Shown piece after piece: positions 1 to 10,048 of a stretch of DNA of 64,000 nt. How positions within the stretch are numbered: the stretch's first letter is position 1; every line of letters begins with the position of its first letter. Source of the stretch: Escherichia sp. ESNIH1 (GTDB taxonomy: Bacteria; Pseudomonadota; Gammaproteobacteria; Enterobacterales; Enterobacteriaceae); assembly GCA_002918705.1 (NCBI GenBank), contig PQKR01000009.1, positions 119,717 to 183,716 on the forward strand, read 5' to 3'. Below the pieces are notes generated by a model. The model ran no database searches, was not told the DNA's origin, and saw only the letters and a list, made by a program, of their open reading frames with translations. The translations under genes and the position numbers were made by a program.

Positions 1-1492
1 CAATCCGAAGGCGATGATCTCCGTGAAGCTGGTCTCCGAGCCGGGCGTAGGCACCATCGCCACCGGCGTGGCAAAAGCCTATGCGGATCTCATCACCATT
101 GCCGGCTACGACGGCGGCACTGGCGCAAGCCCGCTCTCCTCAGTGAAATACGCAGGCTGCCCGTGGGAGCTGGGGCTGGTTGAGACCCAGCAGGCGCTGG
201 TGGCGAACGGTCTGCGTCACAAGATCCGTCTGCAGGTCGACGGCGGCCTGAAAACCGGCGTAGACATCATCAAAGCGGCAATTCTGGGTGCAGAGAGCTT
301 CGGCTTCGGCACCGGCCCGATGGTGGCGCTGGGCTGTAAATACCTGCGTATTTGCCACCTGAACAACTGCGCAACCGGCGTTGCAACCCAGGATGACAAG
401 CTGCGTAAGAACCACTATCACGGCCTGCCGTTCAAAGTGACCAACTACTTTGAATTTATCGCCCGTGAAACCCGGGAGCTGATGGCGCAGCTGGGCGTGA
501 CCCGCCTGGTGGACCTGATTGGCCGTACCGATCTGCTTACCGCGCTGGAGGGCTTTACTGCCAAACAGCAGAAGCTGGATCTGTCGAAGCTGCTGGAGAC
601 CGCCGAGCCGCATCCGGGCAAAGCGCTTCACTGCACCGAGCACAACCCGCCGTTTGATAACGGCGTGCTCAACGCCCAGCTGCTGAATCAGGCGAAGCCG
701 TTCGTGGACGAGCGCCAGAGCAAAACCTTCTGGTTTGATATTCGCAACACCGACCGTTCGGTGGGCGCATCGCTCTCCGGCTACATTGCCCAGACGCATG
801 GCGATCAGGGCCTGGCGTCGGATCCGATTAAAGCCCACTTCAGCGGCACCGCAGGCCAGAGCTTCGGCGTGTGGAACGCCGGCGGCGTTGAGCTCTACCT
901 GACCGGGGATGCCAACGACTACGTCGGTAAAGGCATGGCGGGCGGTCTGCTGGCGGTGCGTCCGCCGGTCGGCTCGGCCTTCCGTAGCCATGAAGCGAGC
1001 ATTATTGGTAACACCTGCCTGTACGGCGCGACCGGGGGTCGTCTGTACGCCGCAGGCCGCGCGGGCGAACGTTTCGGGGTGCGTAACTCCGGGGCGATCA
1101 CCGTGGTGGAAGGCATTGGTGACAACGGCTGTGAATATATGACCGGCGGCATCGTCTGTATTCTTGGCAAGACAGGTGTCAACTTTGGCGCGGGTATGAC
1201 CGGCGGCTTCGCCTACGTGCTGGATGAAGACGGCGAGTTCCGCAACCGCGTGAACCCGGAGCTGGTGGAAGTGCTGAGCGTCGACGACCTCGCCATCCAT
1301 GAAGAGCACCTGCGCGGTCTCATTACCGAGCATGTGCAGCATACCGGCTCCTCGCGTGGGGAAGAGATTCTGGCCCACTGGCCGGCCTTTGCAGCGAAGT
1401 TTGCGCTGGTTAAGCCGAAGTCCAGCGATGTTAAAGCCCTGTTGGGTCACCGTAGTCGCAGCGCCGCAGAGTTGCGCGTGCAGGCGCAGTAA
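1..1492 (+). CDS. gltB: Glutamate synthase (NADPH) large subunit, C-terminal part (cut by window edge)
   Basis: Large subunit of glutamate synthase, which makes two glutamates from glutamine and 2-oxoglutarate in the cytoplasm. The reading frame is already open at base 2, so only about the last 496 residues are here; the N-terminal amidotransferase domain lies outside. Visible are the end of the FMN/synthase barrel ([13 protein letters not shown]), the 3Fe-4S cysteines spaced C-x5-C-x4-C in [13 protein letters not shown] (about 318-356), and the C-terminal glycine-rich beta-helix domain. The gene stops 9 bases before gltD, as in the usual gltBD operon. Identification is secure. Confidence 0.97.
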   Translation, partial: NPKAMISVKLVSEPGVGTIATGVAKAYADLITIAGYDGGTGASPLSSVKYAGCPWELGLVETQQALVANGLRHKIRLQVDGGLKTGVDIIKAAILGAESFGFGTGPMVALGCKYLRICHLNNCATGVATQDDKLRKNHYHGLPFKVTNYFEFIARETRELMAQLGVTRLVDLIGRTDLLTALEGFTAKQQKLDLSKLLETAEPHPGKALHCTEHNPPFDNGVLNAQLLNQAKPFVDERQSKTFWFDIRNTDRSVGASLSGYIAQTHGDQGLASDPIKAHFSGTAGQSFGVWNAGGVELYLTGDANDYVGKGMAGGLLAVRPPVGSAFRSHEASIIGNTCLYGATGGRLYAAGRAGERFGVRNSGAITVVEGIGDNGCEYMTGGIVCILGKTGVNFGAGMTGGFAYVLDEDGEFRNRVNPELVEVLSVDDLAIHEEHLRGLITEHVQHTGSSRGEEILAHWPAFAAKFALVKPKSSDVKALLGHRSRSAAELRVQAQ

Positions 1493-2920
<1,428 letters not shown>

Positions 2921-2926
2921 TCATCC

Positions 2927-2961
2927 GCCCCTTTATCTCGCCGGATAAAGGGGCTTTTTTT
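2927..2961 (+). terminator. Rho-independent terminator of gltBD
   Basis: An 11-bp perfect stem (GCCCCTTTATC at 2927-2937 with GATAAAGGGGC at 2944-2954), a 6-base loop and a run of seven T. The T-run overlaps the stop codon of the convergent flavoprotein gene, so the two units meet with no free space. Confidence 0.9.
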
Positions 2962-5038
2962 ACTCCTCCCGCGGCGTCTTGTATATCTCCCCCGTCAGAT
3001 AATCCGGCCAGTTCTTCTCAAAATAGAGCGCAGTGAGATCGCCATGCTGCCGCAGCGGCTTCGCCTCGATGCTAAACGCGCCGTTTTGCCAGCGGACATG
3101 CAGCTGTTCCGCCTTATGCTCTGGCTTTTCCGAAAGGAAACGGAAACGCGTTAATGCCCCCTCCCGGGTTTGCGGTACCGCATCGCCCTGCGCAGAGCAG
3201 ATCATCCGTGCGCCCCGGCTTCCCCCGCCCTCGGCTACGTAGGTTTGCAGCGCGGTGAGGATCGCTTCAGAAGCCAGCGCCATCTGCCGCCACTGGAAGC
3301 TAAACGCCGTCCGGTTTGGATGGCTGATAGCGATCCCCGAGGCGGCAATGCGCTGGTTGAGCTGGCGTGCGGCCTCTCGCGCCTCGTTAACGCTCTCTGC
3401 CTCACAGATAAATCCGGCGCGATCGCTCATCCGCTGCTGGATCTCCGCCCGAACCTGCTCGATCTCCAGCGCCTCGGGATTGACGCAATCCCGCTGGATC
3501 TGGGCAATCACGCTCTCCAGCTCCGCCTCGCCCTGCGGCTTGCCTGCTGTACGCGCCGCTGCGGCGATGTGCTTGGCACAGCGCAGGCCAAATACCTGCC
3601 CCGCGTTCAGCGCCGCGCCGCCGGGACGGGTTACTCCGTGGGTGCCCGCCGCTTCGCCCACCGCGTAGCACCCCTCCAGCGAGGTGTGACCCCAGATATC
3701 CACGGCGATGCCACCGTTCATATGCTGATGGTTGACGTTGAAGGCCAGCGGCTGCTGGGTCAGGTCATGCCCGTGGTGCTTATACAGCTCAATGGCCAGC
3801 GGGTTCATGTGCCGCAGACGATCGATGGGCAGCTCCAGACAGGCATCGTTGTTGCGCAGGTACTGGTAGACATCCTCATCCAGATTGCGCACCGAAAACG
3901 GTTCGTCCCCCGAAACCGGCAGCGGGTTGCGGTTGAAATCCATGTAGATGGCCCGCCCGGCCTGCGATTCGTTATAGATCGCCAGATCCACCAGGCTGGA
4001 GCCAAAGTCGAGCGTGCGGGTGGCATGGATCGGCCACTGGTAGCCCTTGCGGAAGATATTGGAGGCCAGCTCTCGGGTGGTGCGGTAGTAGCGGGTCAGA
4101 AAGTTGTGCTCCTGCCCCTCGGCATCTACCGAATAGATATAGGGCATGCTCTGCACGTAGGTGCCGGAGAGATTCCACGGGAACTCATCCCGCCGCGTGC
4201 CGATGCCAAACTGGTGCTCGGTGAGGTTGACCGTATCGATACCCGCCTCCAGCGCCAGCCCCAGCGCGCCAAAGCAGCGTTTAGGGTAGACGCTGTCGCG
4301 AAACAGCTCGCCCGGCCCGCCAGAGGCCAGCACTACCGCCGGACTGCGCAGGAGGCAGAGTCCCCACGGATTTTCCGCCGTCTTCGCCCCTTTAACGACC
4401 GCAATCGCGCCGCAAATTCGTCGCCCGCCCTCCTCGCCGGAGGTCAGCAGGCGGATCACCGTCGCGTGATCGAGGAAGGGAACGCCCACCAGCGCCGCCT
4501 CCTCCGCCAGCACCTTAACCATCAGGCGGGAGGTGCGTGGCCCACAGCTGGTCGCCCTCCCAACCTCATCATGATCGGTCTGATAGCGCAGCACTGCCCC
4601 GTAGCGATCCTCCGGCAGCGGCAGCCCCATGCTTTTCAACCCGATAAACGCCTCAACGGAGCCGACTGCCTCAACGTAGGCGGTGTCACCGTCCATTGCG
4701 CCCCCTGCCCCCAGCGCCCCGGCCAAGCGGGTGAAGTCATCTCCGCGAAAGCTGGTGGAGGCCGTGTGCAGAGTCTGCTTATCAGAGCCGGAGCAGGCGG
4801 AGGTTCCCCAGAACAGCGTCTGGGTCGCCACCAGCACGTTAAGCCGCCTGCGTTTCAGCTCGACGGCGGCGCGTAACCCCGCCGCACCGCTGCCCACCAC
4901 CAGCGCCTCGCTGTCATAGACAGGGATGCGATACTCACCGAGGGTCAACATCTGCTGCGGCTGCGCCTCGGCAACGTGATGGGGCATGGCAACGTTGGTC
5001 AGGCTCTCCAGAATGGCCTGCGGGATCGCTGTTGTCAT
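2960..5038 (-). CDS. FAD-binding oxidoreductase of the fumarate reductase/succinate dehydrogenase flavoprotein type
   Basis: Predicted cytoplasmic flavoprotein, 692 aa. An N-terminal Rossmann motif GSGAAG (about 49-54) binds FAD. The pattern HQHMNGGIAVD...YAVGEAAGTHGVTRPGGAALNAG is the capping and second FAD region seen in fumarate reductase, succinate dehydrogenase and L-aspartate oxidase flavoproteins. I see no CxxCH haem motif, Tat signal or membrane segment, and no iron-sulfur partner gene nearby. The start has a good ribosome site (AGAGG). It is the last gene of a five-gene minus-strand run, 9 bases after the transporter gene. The substrate is unknown; dehydrogenation of an imported carboxylic or sugar-derived compound is an inference from context. 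Confidence 0.8.
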   Translation of the reverse strand: MTTAIPQAILESLTNVAMPHHVAEAQPQQMLTLGEYRIPVYDSEALVVGSGAAGLRAAVELKRRRLNVLVATQTLFWGTSACSGSDKQTLHTASTSFRGDDFTRLAGALGAGGAMDGDTAYVEAVGSVEAFIGLKSMGLPLPEDRYGAVLRYQTDHDEVGRATSCGPRTSRLMVKVLAEEAALVGVPFLDHATVIRLLTSGEEGGRRICGAIAVVKGAKTAENPWGLCLLRSPAVVLASGGPGELFRDSVYPKRCFGALGLALEAGIDTVNLTEHQFGIGTRRDEFPWNLSGTYVQSMPYIYSVDAEGQEHNFLTRYYRTTRELASNIFRKGYQWPIHATRTLDFGSSLVDLAIYNESQAGRAIYMDFNRNPLPVSGDEPFSVRNLDEDVYQYLRNNDACLELPIDRLRHMNPLAIELYKHHGHDLTQQPLAFNVNHQHMNGGIAVDIWGHTSLEGCYAVGEAAGTHGVTRPGGAALNAGQVFGLRCAKHIAAAARTAGKPQGEAELESVIAQIQRDCVNPEALEIEQVRAEIQQRMSDRAGFICEAESVNEAREAARQLNQRIAASGIAISHPNRTAFSFQWRQMALASEAILTALQTYVAEGGGSRGARMICSAQGDAVPQTREGALTRFRFLSEKPEHKAEQLHVRWQNGAFSIEAKPLRQHGDLTALYFEKNWPDYLTGEIYKTPREE

Positions 5039-5047
5039 TGTTAACCT

Positions 5048-6289
5048 CTACTGTTTACTCGTTGAAATATCTGACGCCAGCCCGGCAACCCGCCGGTGCG
5101 TCACGGGCTGGGTACTTTTGCGCACGCCCAGCAGCAGCACGCTGCTGACCAGCATGACGCAGGCGGCAAAGAACCATACCGTGCTCATGGAGTAGCGATC
5201 GGCGAAGTAGCCCGCCAGCACTGGCGAGATGCCCCCGGCGGTCATGCCGATGTTCATCACCAGCCCGATAGCCGCCCCGCGTAGCTGGGGCGGTACCAGC
5301 TCAGAGGTGAAGGAGAGCACCATCGGCGTAATGGGGTAGCCCAGCAAGCCGAGAAGCAGGACGAGGATCACCACGGCGAACACGGGTAGATCCATCACCA
5401 TCGCCGCCATCAGCAGGCTGCTGAGCAGCGTGACGCCAATCAACACCTTACGTTTGCGGCTGAAGTCCCCGCCGTCGCAGTAGCGGCCCAGCAGGAATCC
5501 GCCCAGCGCGCCGGTCAGCCCCAGCAGGCTGGCGATGGTGCCCGCCATGCCGATAGAGAGCTGCTTCATGTTCATCAGGAAGGTCGGTGCCCAGAGCAGG
5601 ACAATCCACCAGCCGCTCAGCAGCAGGAAGTAGTAGAAGGCGATCAGCATGACGGCTTTATTACGAAACAGCTGGCCCAACGGTACCTTCTCTTTCACCG
5701 TGGCAGCCGCTACGACTTTTTTCGGCTCGGACTTGACCAGCACCGCGTAGGCCAGCGCCACCAGCACCCCCAGCCCGCCCGCGACGTAGAAGACTACCCG
5801 CCAGCCGTATAGCGGCCCCAGCATCGCCCCCAGCCAGGTGCCGAAGAAGCCGCCGATGGGGTAGCCCATCCAGTAGAGCGACATCACGGTGGTGCGCTGC
5901 TTCTCGGTGGTAACGTTAGCCACCTCCAGCGAGGCCGCGGGCCAGAAGACCCCCTCGCCGATGCCGGTCATGACCCGGTAGAAGATCAGCGAGGTCATGC
6001 TGCCTGCGATGCCGGTAAGCATGGTCGCCACGGAGAACATCATCAGCCCCAGGATGAGGACCGGTTTACCGCTGAGCTTGTCGGCAATGATGCCCGAGAG
6101 AAAGAGAAAGCCAATGAAGCCGTAAAAGAACGAGCTGAGCAAAATGCCGGACTGGCCCTTTTCAAGGCCAAAGTCGTTGGCAATTAGCCCGATTGCCGAT
6201 GAGACGGTCATGCGATCCACGGAGTACATCATGTACCCCAGGCCGCACAGCACCGATACCAGCACCATCTTTTTTGTATCTGTCTGCAT
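5048..6289 (-). CDS. MFS transporter of the catabolic cluster
   Basis: Inner-membrane secondary transporter, 413 aa, with about 12 hydrophobic segments and the MFS loop-2/3 region (SGIIADKLSGKP) after the second helix. The shape resembles anion:cation symporters of the major facilitator superfamily that import organic or sugar acids. It has a GAGGGA ribosome site, is 9 bases from the downstream flavoprotein gene and 57 bases from the upstream TIM-barrel gene. Its likely role is to bring in the substrate that the four neighbouring enzymes process; that substrate cannot be read from the sequence. Confidence 0.85.
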   Translation of the reverse strand: MQTDTKKMVLVSVLCGLGYMMYSVDRMTVSSAIGLIANDFGLEKGQSGILLSSFFYGFIGFLFLSGIIADKLSGKPVLILGLMMFSVATMLTGIAGSMTSLIFYRVMTGIGEGVFWPAASLEVANVTTEKQRTTVMSLYWMGYPIGGFFGTWLGAMLGPLYGWRVVFYVAGGLGVLVALAYAVLVKSEPKKVVAAATVKEKVPLGQLFRNKAVMLIAFYYFLLLSGWWIVLLWAPTFLMNMKQLSIGMAGTIASLLGLTGALGGFLLGRYCDGGDFSRKRKVLIGVTLLSSLLMAAMVMDLPVFAVVILVLLLGLLGYPITPMVLSFTSELVPPQLRGAAIGLVMNIGMTAGGISPVLAGYFADRYSMSTVWFFAACVMLVSSVLLLGVRKSTQPVTHRRVAGLASDISTSKQ

Positions 6290-6346
6290 AATTCCCTCGA
6301 CTAACCTTATAAGTGTGACGAGAAACCAGATACCGCTAAATTCTGA

Positions 6347-7180
6347 CTAACAGTGACTCTGATGACGGGCCTTGCACGTCTCCAGCACCGAATCCGCATC
6401 GCGCTGCCACCAGGTGTGCTCGGAGAAGATCTCCACCTCGTGCGCCCCCGCGTAGCCCAGCGCCTCAACCGCCTGGCGTGCGGCGCGGATATCGATCACC
6501 CCGTCGCCCATCATGCCGCGATCGAGGAGCAGATCCCGGGTGGGCACCAGCCAGTCGCAGATATGAAACCCCAGAATGCGCTTACGCCCGGCGCGCTCAA
6601 GCTGGCTAAAGAACTTCGGATCCCACCAGGTGTGGTAGAGATCGACGGCGATCCCTAAACCGTCATCCCCCAGCTCGTCGCAGAGATCGTTCGCCTGCTC
6701 CAGGGTGTTTACGCAGGCGCGATCCGCAGCGTACATCGGGTGCAGCGGCTCGATTGCCAGCGGCATCCCCGCCTTACGGGAGTACTCCAGCAGGCGACCA
6801 AGACCGTCGCGTACCTGGCTGCGGGCCCCGGCGATATCTTTTGACTCTCCCGGCAGGCCACCGACCACCAGCACCAGGCAGGCGGCGTTGAGCGCCAGCG
6901 CCTCATCCACCGCCCGGCGGTTGTCGTCATCGGCAGCCCGGCGGGCCGCCTCGTCGATGCCGGGAAACATTCCCCCACGGCAGTAGCCGCTTACCGCCAG
7001 CTCGTTACTGCGGATCAGCTGGGCGGTCTTCTGCAGACCGAGAGCCTGCACCTGGTCACGCCAGGGAGAGATCCCCCGGATCTGGTGACGGGCGCAGCCC
7101 TCAATAATCTGGTCCAGGGTCCACTGCTTACGCACCGTGGCGGTGTTGATCGATAAACGTTGTGCATCAGGCTGTTGCAT
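6347..7180 (-). CDS. Sugar phosphate isomerase/epimerase-like TIM-barrel protein
   Basis: 277-aa TIM-barrel protein of the AP-endonuclease-2/xylose-isomerase-like superfamily. In the numbering that counts both adjacent ATGs, candidate metal ligands are Glu145 (IEPLHP), Asp181 (DLYH), His207 (GFHICDW) and Glu251 (EVEIFS), in the usual order; MGDGVID at 225-231 matches the family's substrate loop. I start at the second ATG because it leaves 5 bases after AAGGAG, whereas the first leaves 2. It lies 9 bases after the Gfo/Idh/MocA gene. Members act as isomerases, epimerases, dehydratases or 3-keto-glycoside eliminases; the pairing with a dehydrogenase makes the last two plausible but unproven. Confidence 0.8.
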   Translation of the reverse strand: MQQPDAQRLSINTATVRKQWTLDQIIEGCARHQIRGISPWRDQVQALGLQKTAQLIRSNELAVSGYCRGGMFPGIDEAARRAADDDNRRAVDEALALNAACLVLVVGGLPGESKDIAGARSQVRDGLGRLLEYSRKAGMPLAIEPLHPMYAADRACVNTLEQANDLCDELGDDGLGIAVDLYHTWWDPKFFSQLERAGRKRILGFHICDWLVPTRDLLLDRGMMGDGVIDIRAARQAVEALGYAGAHEVEIFSEHTWWQRDADSVLETCKARHQSHC

Positions 7181-7189
7181 CATGGCTCC

Positions 7190-8341
7190 TTAGCGTAACA
7201 GGGACGGAACATCGAGCCAGCGGCGCTCTTTCCAGCTTTGCAGGGCCAGCTCCACTAACTGCACGCCTTTTGCCCCCTCCAGCAGGTTCCAGCGAAATTC
7301 GCCCTCGCCGTGCACGTGGCGTAAGAACAGCTCCCACTGCACCTTGAAGGCGTTGTCGTAGGTCGTGGTGTCCGGCACCGGCACCCAATCGTTAAAGAAG
7401 TTATGGGTCTGGCGCATGTCCGGGTTCCATACCGGCTTTGGCGTATTAACCCGCGACTGGGTGAGGCAGTCGGTGAGGCCCGCTACCGCCGATCCGTTGA
7501 CGCCATCCACCTGGAAAGTGACCAGGTCGTCGCGGCGCACGCGCACGCACCAGGAGCTGTTGATCTGCACGATGGTGCCGTTATGCAGCTCGAAGGTGGC
7601 GTAGGCAGCGTCGTCGGCCGTCGCCTGGTAGGCGTTGCCCTGCTCATCGAAGCGCTCAGGAATATGGGTAGCGCCCAGGCAGCTGAGGCTTTTGATCTCT
7701 CCGAACAGGTTATCGATGACGTAGCGCCAGTGGCAGATCATGTCGAGGATGATGCCACCCCCATCCTCGGCACGGTAGTTCCACGACGGACGCTGGGTGG
7801 GCTGCAGATCCCCTTCGAATACCCAGTAGCCAAACTCGCCGCGCACCGAGAGCACCTTGCCGAAGAAGCCGGACTGGTTGAGCATCTGGAGCTTTTGCAG
7901 CCCCGGCAGCCAGAGCTTATCCTGCACCACCCCGTGGCAGACGCCGTGCTGCTCGGCAAAGTAGTAAAGCTCCATCGCCTCGTCCAGGCTCACCGCCACC
8001 GGTTTTTCACTGTAGATGTGCTTCCCCGCCGCGATGGCCTTTTTCAGCAGCGCCGGGCGCGCCTGGGTAGTTGCAGCATCGAAAAAGATGGTGTCGTTCG
8101 GGTTGGCCAGCGCCGCGTCAAGATCGGTTCCCCAGCGGTTGATGCCGTAGCTTTTCGCCAGCGCCGCGATCTTCTCTTCGTTACGACCAATGAGGATCGG
8201 ATCCGGCACCAGGCGATCGCCGTTTGCCAGCTCAACCCCGCCCTGCTCGCGGATCGCCACGATCGAACGGATCAGGTGCTGATTTTTCCCCATTCGCCCG
8301 GTTACGCCATGCATAATGATGCCAACAGATTGAGTCGCCAT
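7190..8341 (-). CDS. Gfo/Idh/MocA family NAD(P)-dependent oxidoreductase
   Basis: 383-aa cytoplasmic dehydrogenase. The N-terminal Rossmann domain has HGVTGRMG (11-18), the family signature EKP is at 112-114, and DMICHW (200-205) gives the Asp-x3-His of the catalytic region. Family members oxidise or reduce hydroxyl groups of sugars, inositols and glycosides. A good AAGGA ribosome site precedes the ATG. It sits 16 bases after the SDR gene and 9 before the TIM-barrel gene. Pairs of this kind occur in inositol, levoglucosan and 3-keto-glycoside pathways, so a polyol or sugar-type substrate is a reasonable inference. Confidence 0.85.
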   Translation of the reverse strand: MATQSVGIIMHGVTGRMGKNQHLIRSIVAIREQGGVELANGDRLVPDPILIGRNEEKIAALAKSYGINRWGTDLDAALANPNDTIFFDAATTQARPALLKKAIAAGKHIYSEKPVAVSLDEAMELYYFAEQHGVCHGVVQDKLWLPGLQKLQMLNQSGFFGKVLSVRGEFGYWVFEGDLQPTQRPSWNYRAEDGGGIILDMICHWRYVIDNLFGEIKSLSCLGATHIPERFDEQGNAYQATADDAAYATFELHNGTIVQINSSWCVRVRRDDLVTFQVDGVNGSAVAGLTDCLTQSRVNTPKPVWNPDMRQTHNFFNDWVPVPDTTTYDNAFKVQWELFLRHVHGEGEFRWNLLEGAKGVQLVELALQSWKERRWLDVPSLLR

Positions 8342-8357
8342 GTCTTTTCCTTAGAGG

Positions 8358-9146
8358 TTAAAAGTGGGATTTATTCAGGCCGCCGTCGATATCGATAATC
8401 TGGCCGACGGTAAAGGGAAGCAGCCCGCAGGCCAGCGCGTTGACGGTGGTGGCGATATCTTTCGGCTGCCCCCAGCGCTTCATCGGCACCAGCCCATCGC
8501 CAATCAGCCGGTCATATTTCGGCTTCACGGTGCTGGTCATATCGGTTTCGATAATGCCCGGACGGATCTCGTAGACGCCGATCCCCTCTTCCGCCAGACG
8601 CAGCGCAAAGAGTTGGGTGACCATGCTGGCCGCCGCTTTCGAGACGCAGTATTCGCCCCGGGAGACAGAGAGGCTGTGGGCGCTACAGGAGGTGATATTA
8701 ATAATCGAGCGGTGGTGAGCATCCTGCTCTCCCTGCTGGAGCATGATCCGGGCGGCACGCTGGCAGAAGAAGAACATCGCGCGGGTGTTAATGTCCTGGC
8801 AGTAGTCATAGTTTTCCGCCGTGACCTCCAGCAGATCGCCACGCTGCTTTGCCGCGGTTCCCGCATTGTTGACCACGCAGTCCAGCCGTCCCCACTTCGC
8901 CATTACCTGGTCGAGCATCTGCTGCTGAACCGCAAGATCGGCAACGTCCCCTGGCACCGCAAGTGCTTCAATGTCAAACTGTTGCAGTTCAGCCACCATG
9001 CTCTGCTGGCGTGCTCGGCCCTCTTCGCTATCGCGCCCGTTAATGGCAACGTTAAACCCCTGCTGCGCCAGCGCCAGCGCGCAGGCTTTGCCTATGCCGC
9101 GCGTGGATCCTGTTACGAGGGCGACCGGGCGTTGTGAATGGCTCAT
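8358..9146 (-). CDS. Short-chain dehydrogenase/reductase (SDR), first gene of the catabolic operon
   Basis: 262-aa classical SDR. It has the cofactor motif TGSTRGIG (12-19), NNAG (93-96), catalytic Ser153, Tyr166 and Lys170 (YCVSK) and the PG motif (RPGIIETD). It resembles proteins annotated as 3-ketoacyl-ACP reductases, but its position at the head of a catabolic operon favours oxidation of a hydroxyl substrate. A GGGAG ribosome site precedes the ATG. The promoter region upstream is shared with the divergent TetR gene and holds two palindromes. Exact substrate unknown. Confidence 0.85.
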   Translation of the reverse strand: MSHSQRPVALVTGSTRGIGKACALALAQQGFNVAINGRDSEEGRARQQSMVAELQQFDIEALAVPGDVADLAVQQQMLDQVMAKWGRLDCVVNNAGTAAKQRGDLLEVTAENYDYCQDINTRAMFFFCQRAARIMLQQGEQDAHHRSIINITSCSAHSLSVSRGEYCVSKAAASMVTQLFALRLAEEGIGVYEIRPGIIETDMTSTVKPKYDRLIGDGLVPMKRWGQPKDIATTVNALACGLLPFTVGQIIDIDGGLNKSHF

Positions 9147-9176
9147 AGACGACTCCCAAAGGCTGAATAGTAGATT

Positions 9177-9192
9177 TCAACTAGATGGTTGA
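9177..9192. promoter_or_regulatory. Palindromic operator candidate 1 for the TetR regulator
   Basis: TCAACTAGATGGTTGA has perfect 5-bp arms around a 6-bp centre. It shares its layout and 12 of 16 bases with the palindrome at 9251-9266. It lies about 13-28 bases past the -10 box proposed for the minus-strand operon, a position where a bound repressor would block transcription. Binding by the adjacent TetR protein is inferred. Confidence 0.6.
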
Positions 9193-9204
9193 TAACTGTT
9201 AAGC

Positions 9205-9210
9205 AGTATA
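9205..9210 (-). promoter_or_regulatory. Probable -10 box of the catabolic operon
   Basis: TATACT on the minus strand, about 60 bases before the SDR start codon. The -35 region at 17-bp spacing is poor (TTATTT), which would suit a promoter that needs help or has low basal activity. Confidence 0.4.
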
Positions 9211-9250
9211 GGAAGCGAGCAAAAAGAAAATAATGATCGACTTCTCAAAA

Positions 9251-9266
9251 TCAACTAATTAGTTAA
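9251..9266. promoter_or_regulatory. Palindromic operator candidate 2 for the TetR regulator
   Basis: TCAACTAATTAGTTAA is a 16-bp palindrome with one mismatched pair and matches operator candidate 1. It lies 46 bases before the TetR start codon, where it would overlap that gene's own promoter, so it may mediate autoregulation. Centres of the two sites are 74 bp apart. Confidence 0.6.
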
Positions 9267-9311
9267 TAATTAAGTAGCAGTCGGTAACGCGATGATTTTA
9301 AGGGAGAAATA

Positions 9312-9959
9312 ATGAATGATATCAAGGGGAAGCGTAGACACGATCCGGAGCTGACCCGTGGATTGATCCTCGAGGCAGCGAAGAAGGAGTTTGCTGAGAA
9401 GGGTTTTGACGGGGCACGGGTTGACCAGATTGCTACCCTTGCGCAGGTGAATAAACAGATGCTTTATTACTATTTCGACAATAAAGACACCCTGTTTACC
9501 CATGTGCTGCAGGCGGCGTATCGGGATATTCGCGCTAAAGAGGCGGCGCTGAAGCTGGATCATCTGAGCGGTCGGGACGCTATCCTGGCGCTGGTGGACT
9601 TTACCTGGCACTACTACCTGGCGAACCCGGAATTTATTCGTCTGCTGAATAGCGAGAACCAGCTTAAAGGACGTCATCTGAAAGAGCTGGACAGCATTGT
9701 GCCGATCAACCGCAGCTGGATAACCATCACCCAGCAGATCCTCGATCGCGGCGAGCAGGATGGCTCGATTCGCCCCGGCATAGACGCAATGCAGCTTAAC
9801 ATCAGCATCTCCGCGCTGGGCTTTTTCTATCTGATTAACCAGTCAACGCTGTCAATCCTCTATCAGCAGGATCTAAAGCAGCCTACGGCCCTCGACGCCC
9901 GGCTGGCGGTGATGCGGGAGACCATCGCCTGCTGGCTGGCACCCGTTACGCAACGGTAA
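9312..9959 (+). CDS. TetR family transcriptional regulator of the divergent cluster
   Basis: 215-aa one-component regulator. The N-terminal TetR helix-turn-helix is clear (VDQIATLAQVNKQMLYYYF, from about 37), and the remaining helical part should bind a ligand. A GGGAG ribosome site precedes the ATG. The gene is divergent from the five-gene catabolic operon with 165 bp between them, and two matching palindromes lie in that gap. It most likely represses the operon until a pathway compound binds. Ligand and subfamily are not recognisable by eye. Confidence 0.85.
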   Translation: MNDIKGKRRHDPELTRGLILEAAKKEFAEKGFDGARVDQIATLAQVNKQMLYYYFDNKDTLFTHVLQAAYRDIRAKEAALKLDHLSGRDAILALVDFTWHYYLANPEFIRLLNSENQLKGRHLKELDSIVPINRSWITITQQILDRGEQDGSIRPGIDAMQLNISISALGFFYLINQSTLSILYQQDLKQPTALDARLAVMRETIACWLAPVTQR

Positions 9960-9960
9960 T

Positions 9961-9993
9961 CCCCCGGTGGCGCTTCGCTTACCGGGGCTACAA
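9961..9993. repeat. REP-type palindromic element
   Basis: GC-rich imperfect palindrome with arms CCCCGGT (9962-9968) and ACCGGGG (9981-9987), followed by CTACAA. It resembles the REP units at 17.0, 50.06 and 63.5 kb and lies in the convergent gap between the TetR gene and sspB. Confidence 0.7.
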
Positions 9994-10018
9994 GCGCGCG
10001 CGGTTTGATATACCAGAC

Positions 10019-10044
10019 AAAAAAACAGGCCCCGAGGGGCCTGT
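10019..10044 (-). terminator. Rho-independent terminator of sspAB
   Basis: Nine-base arms ACAGGCCCC and GGGGCCTGT with a minimal loop, then a run of T on the minus strand. It lies just after the sspB stop codon. Confidence 0.85.
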
Positions 10045-10048
10045 GAGA

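Noticed and set aside
3170..4876. 568-codon frame opposite the flavoprotein gene
   Set aside because: The opposite strand encodes a clear FAD protein with conserved motifs and a ribosome site; the antisense product is rich in Arg, Gln and His without domain features.
7403..8398. 331-codon frame opposite the Gfo/Idh/MocA gene
   Set aside because: A shadow of a gene with EKP and CHW motifs; no ribosome site or family resemblance.
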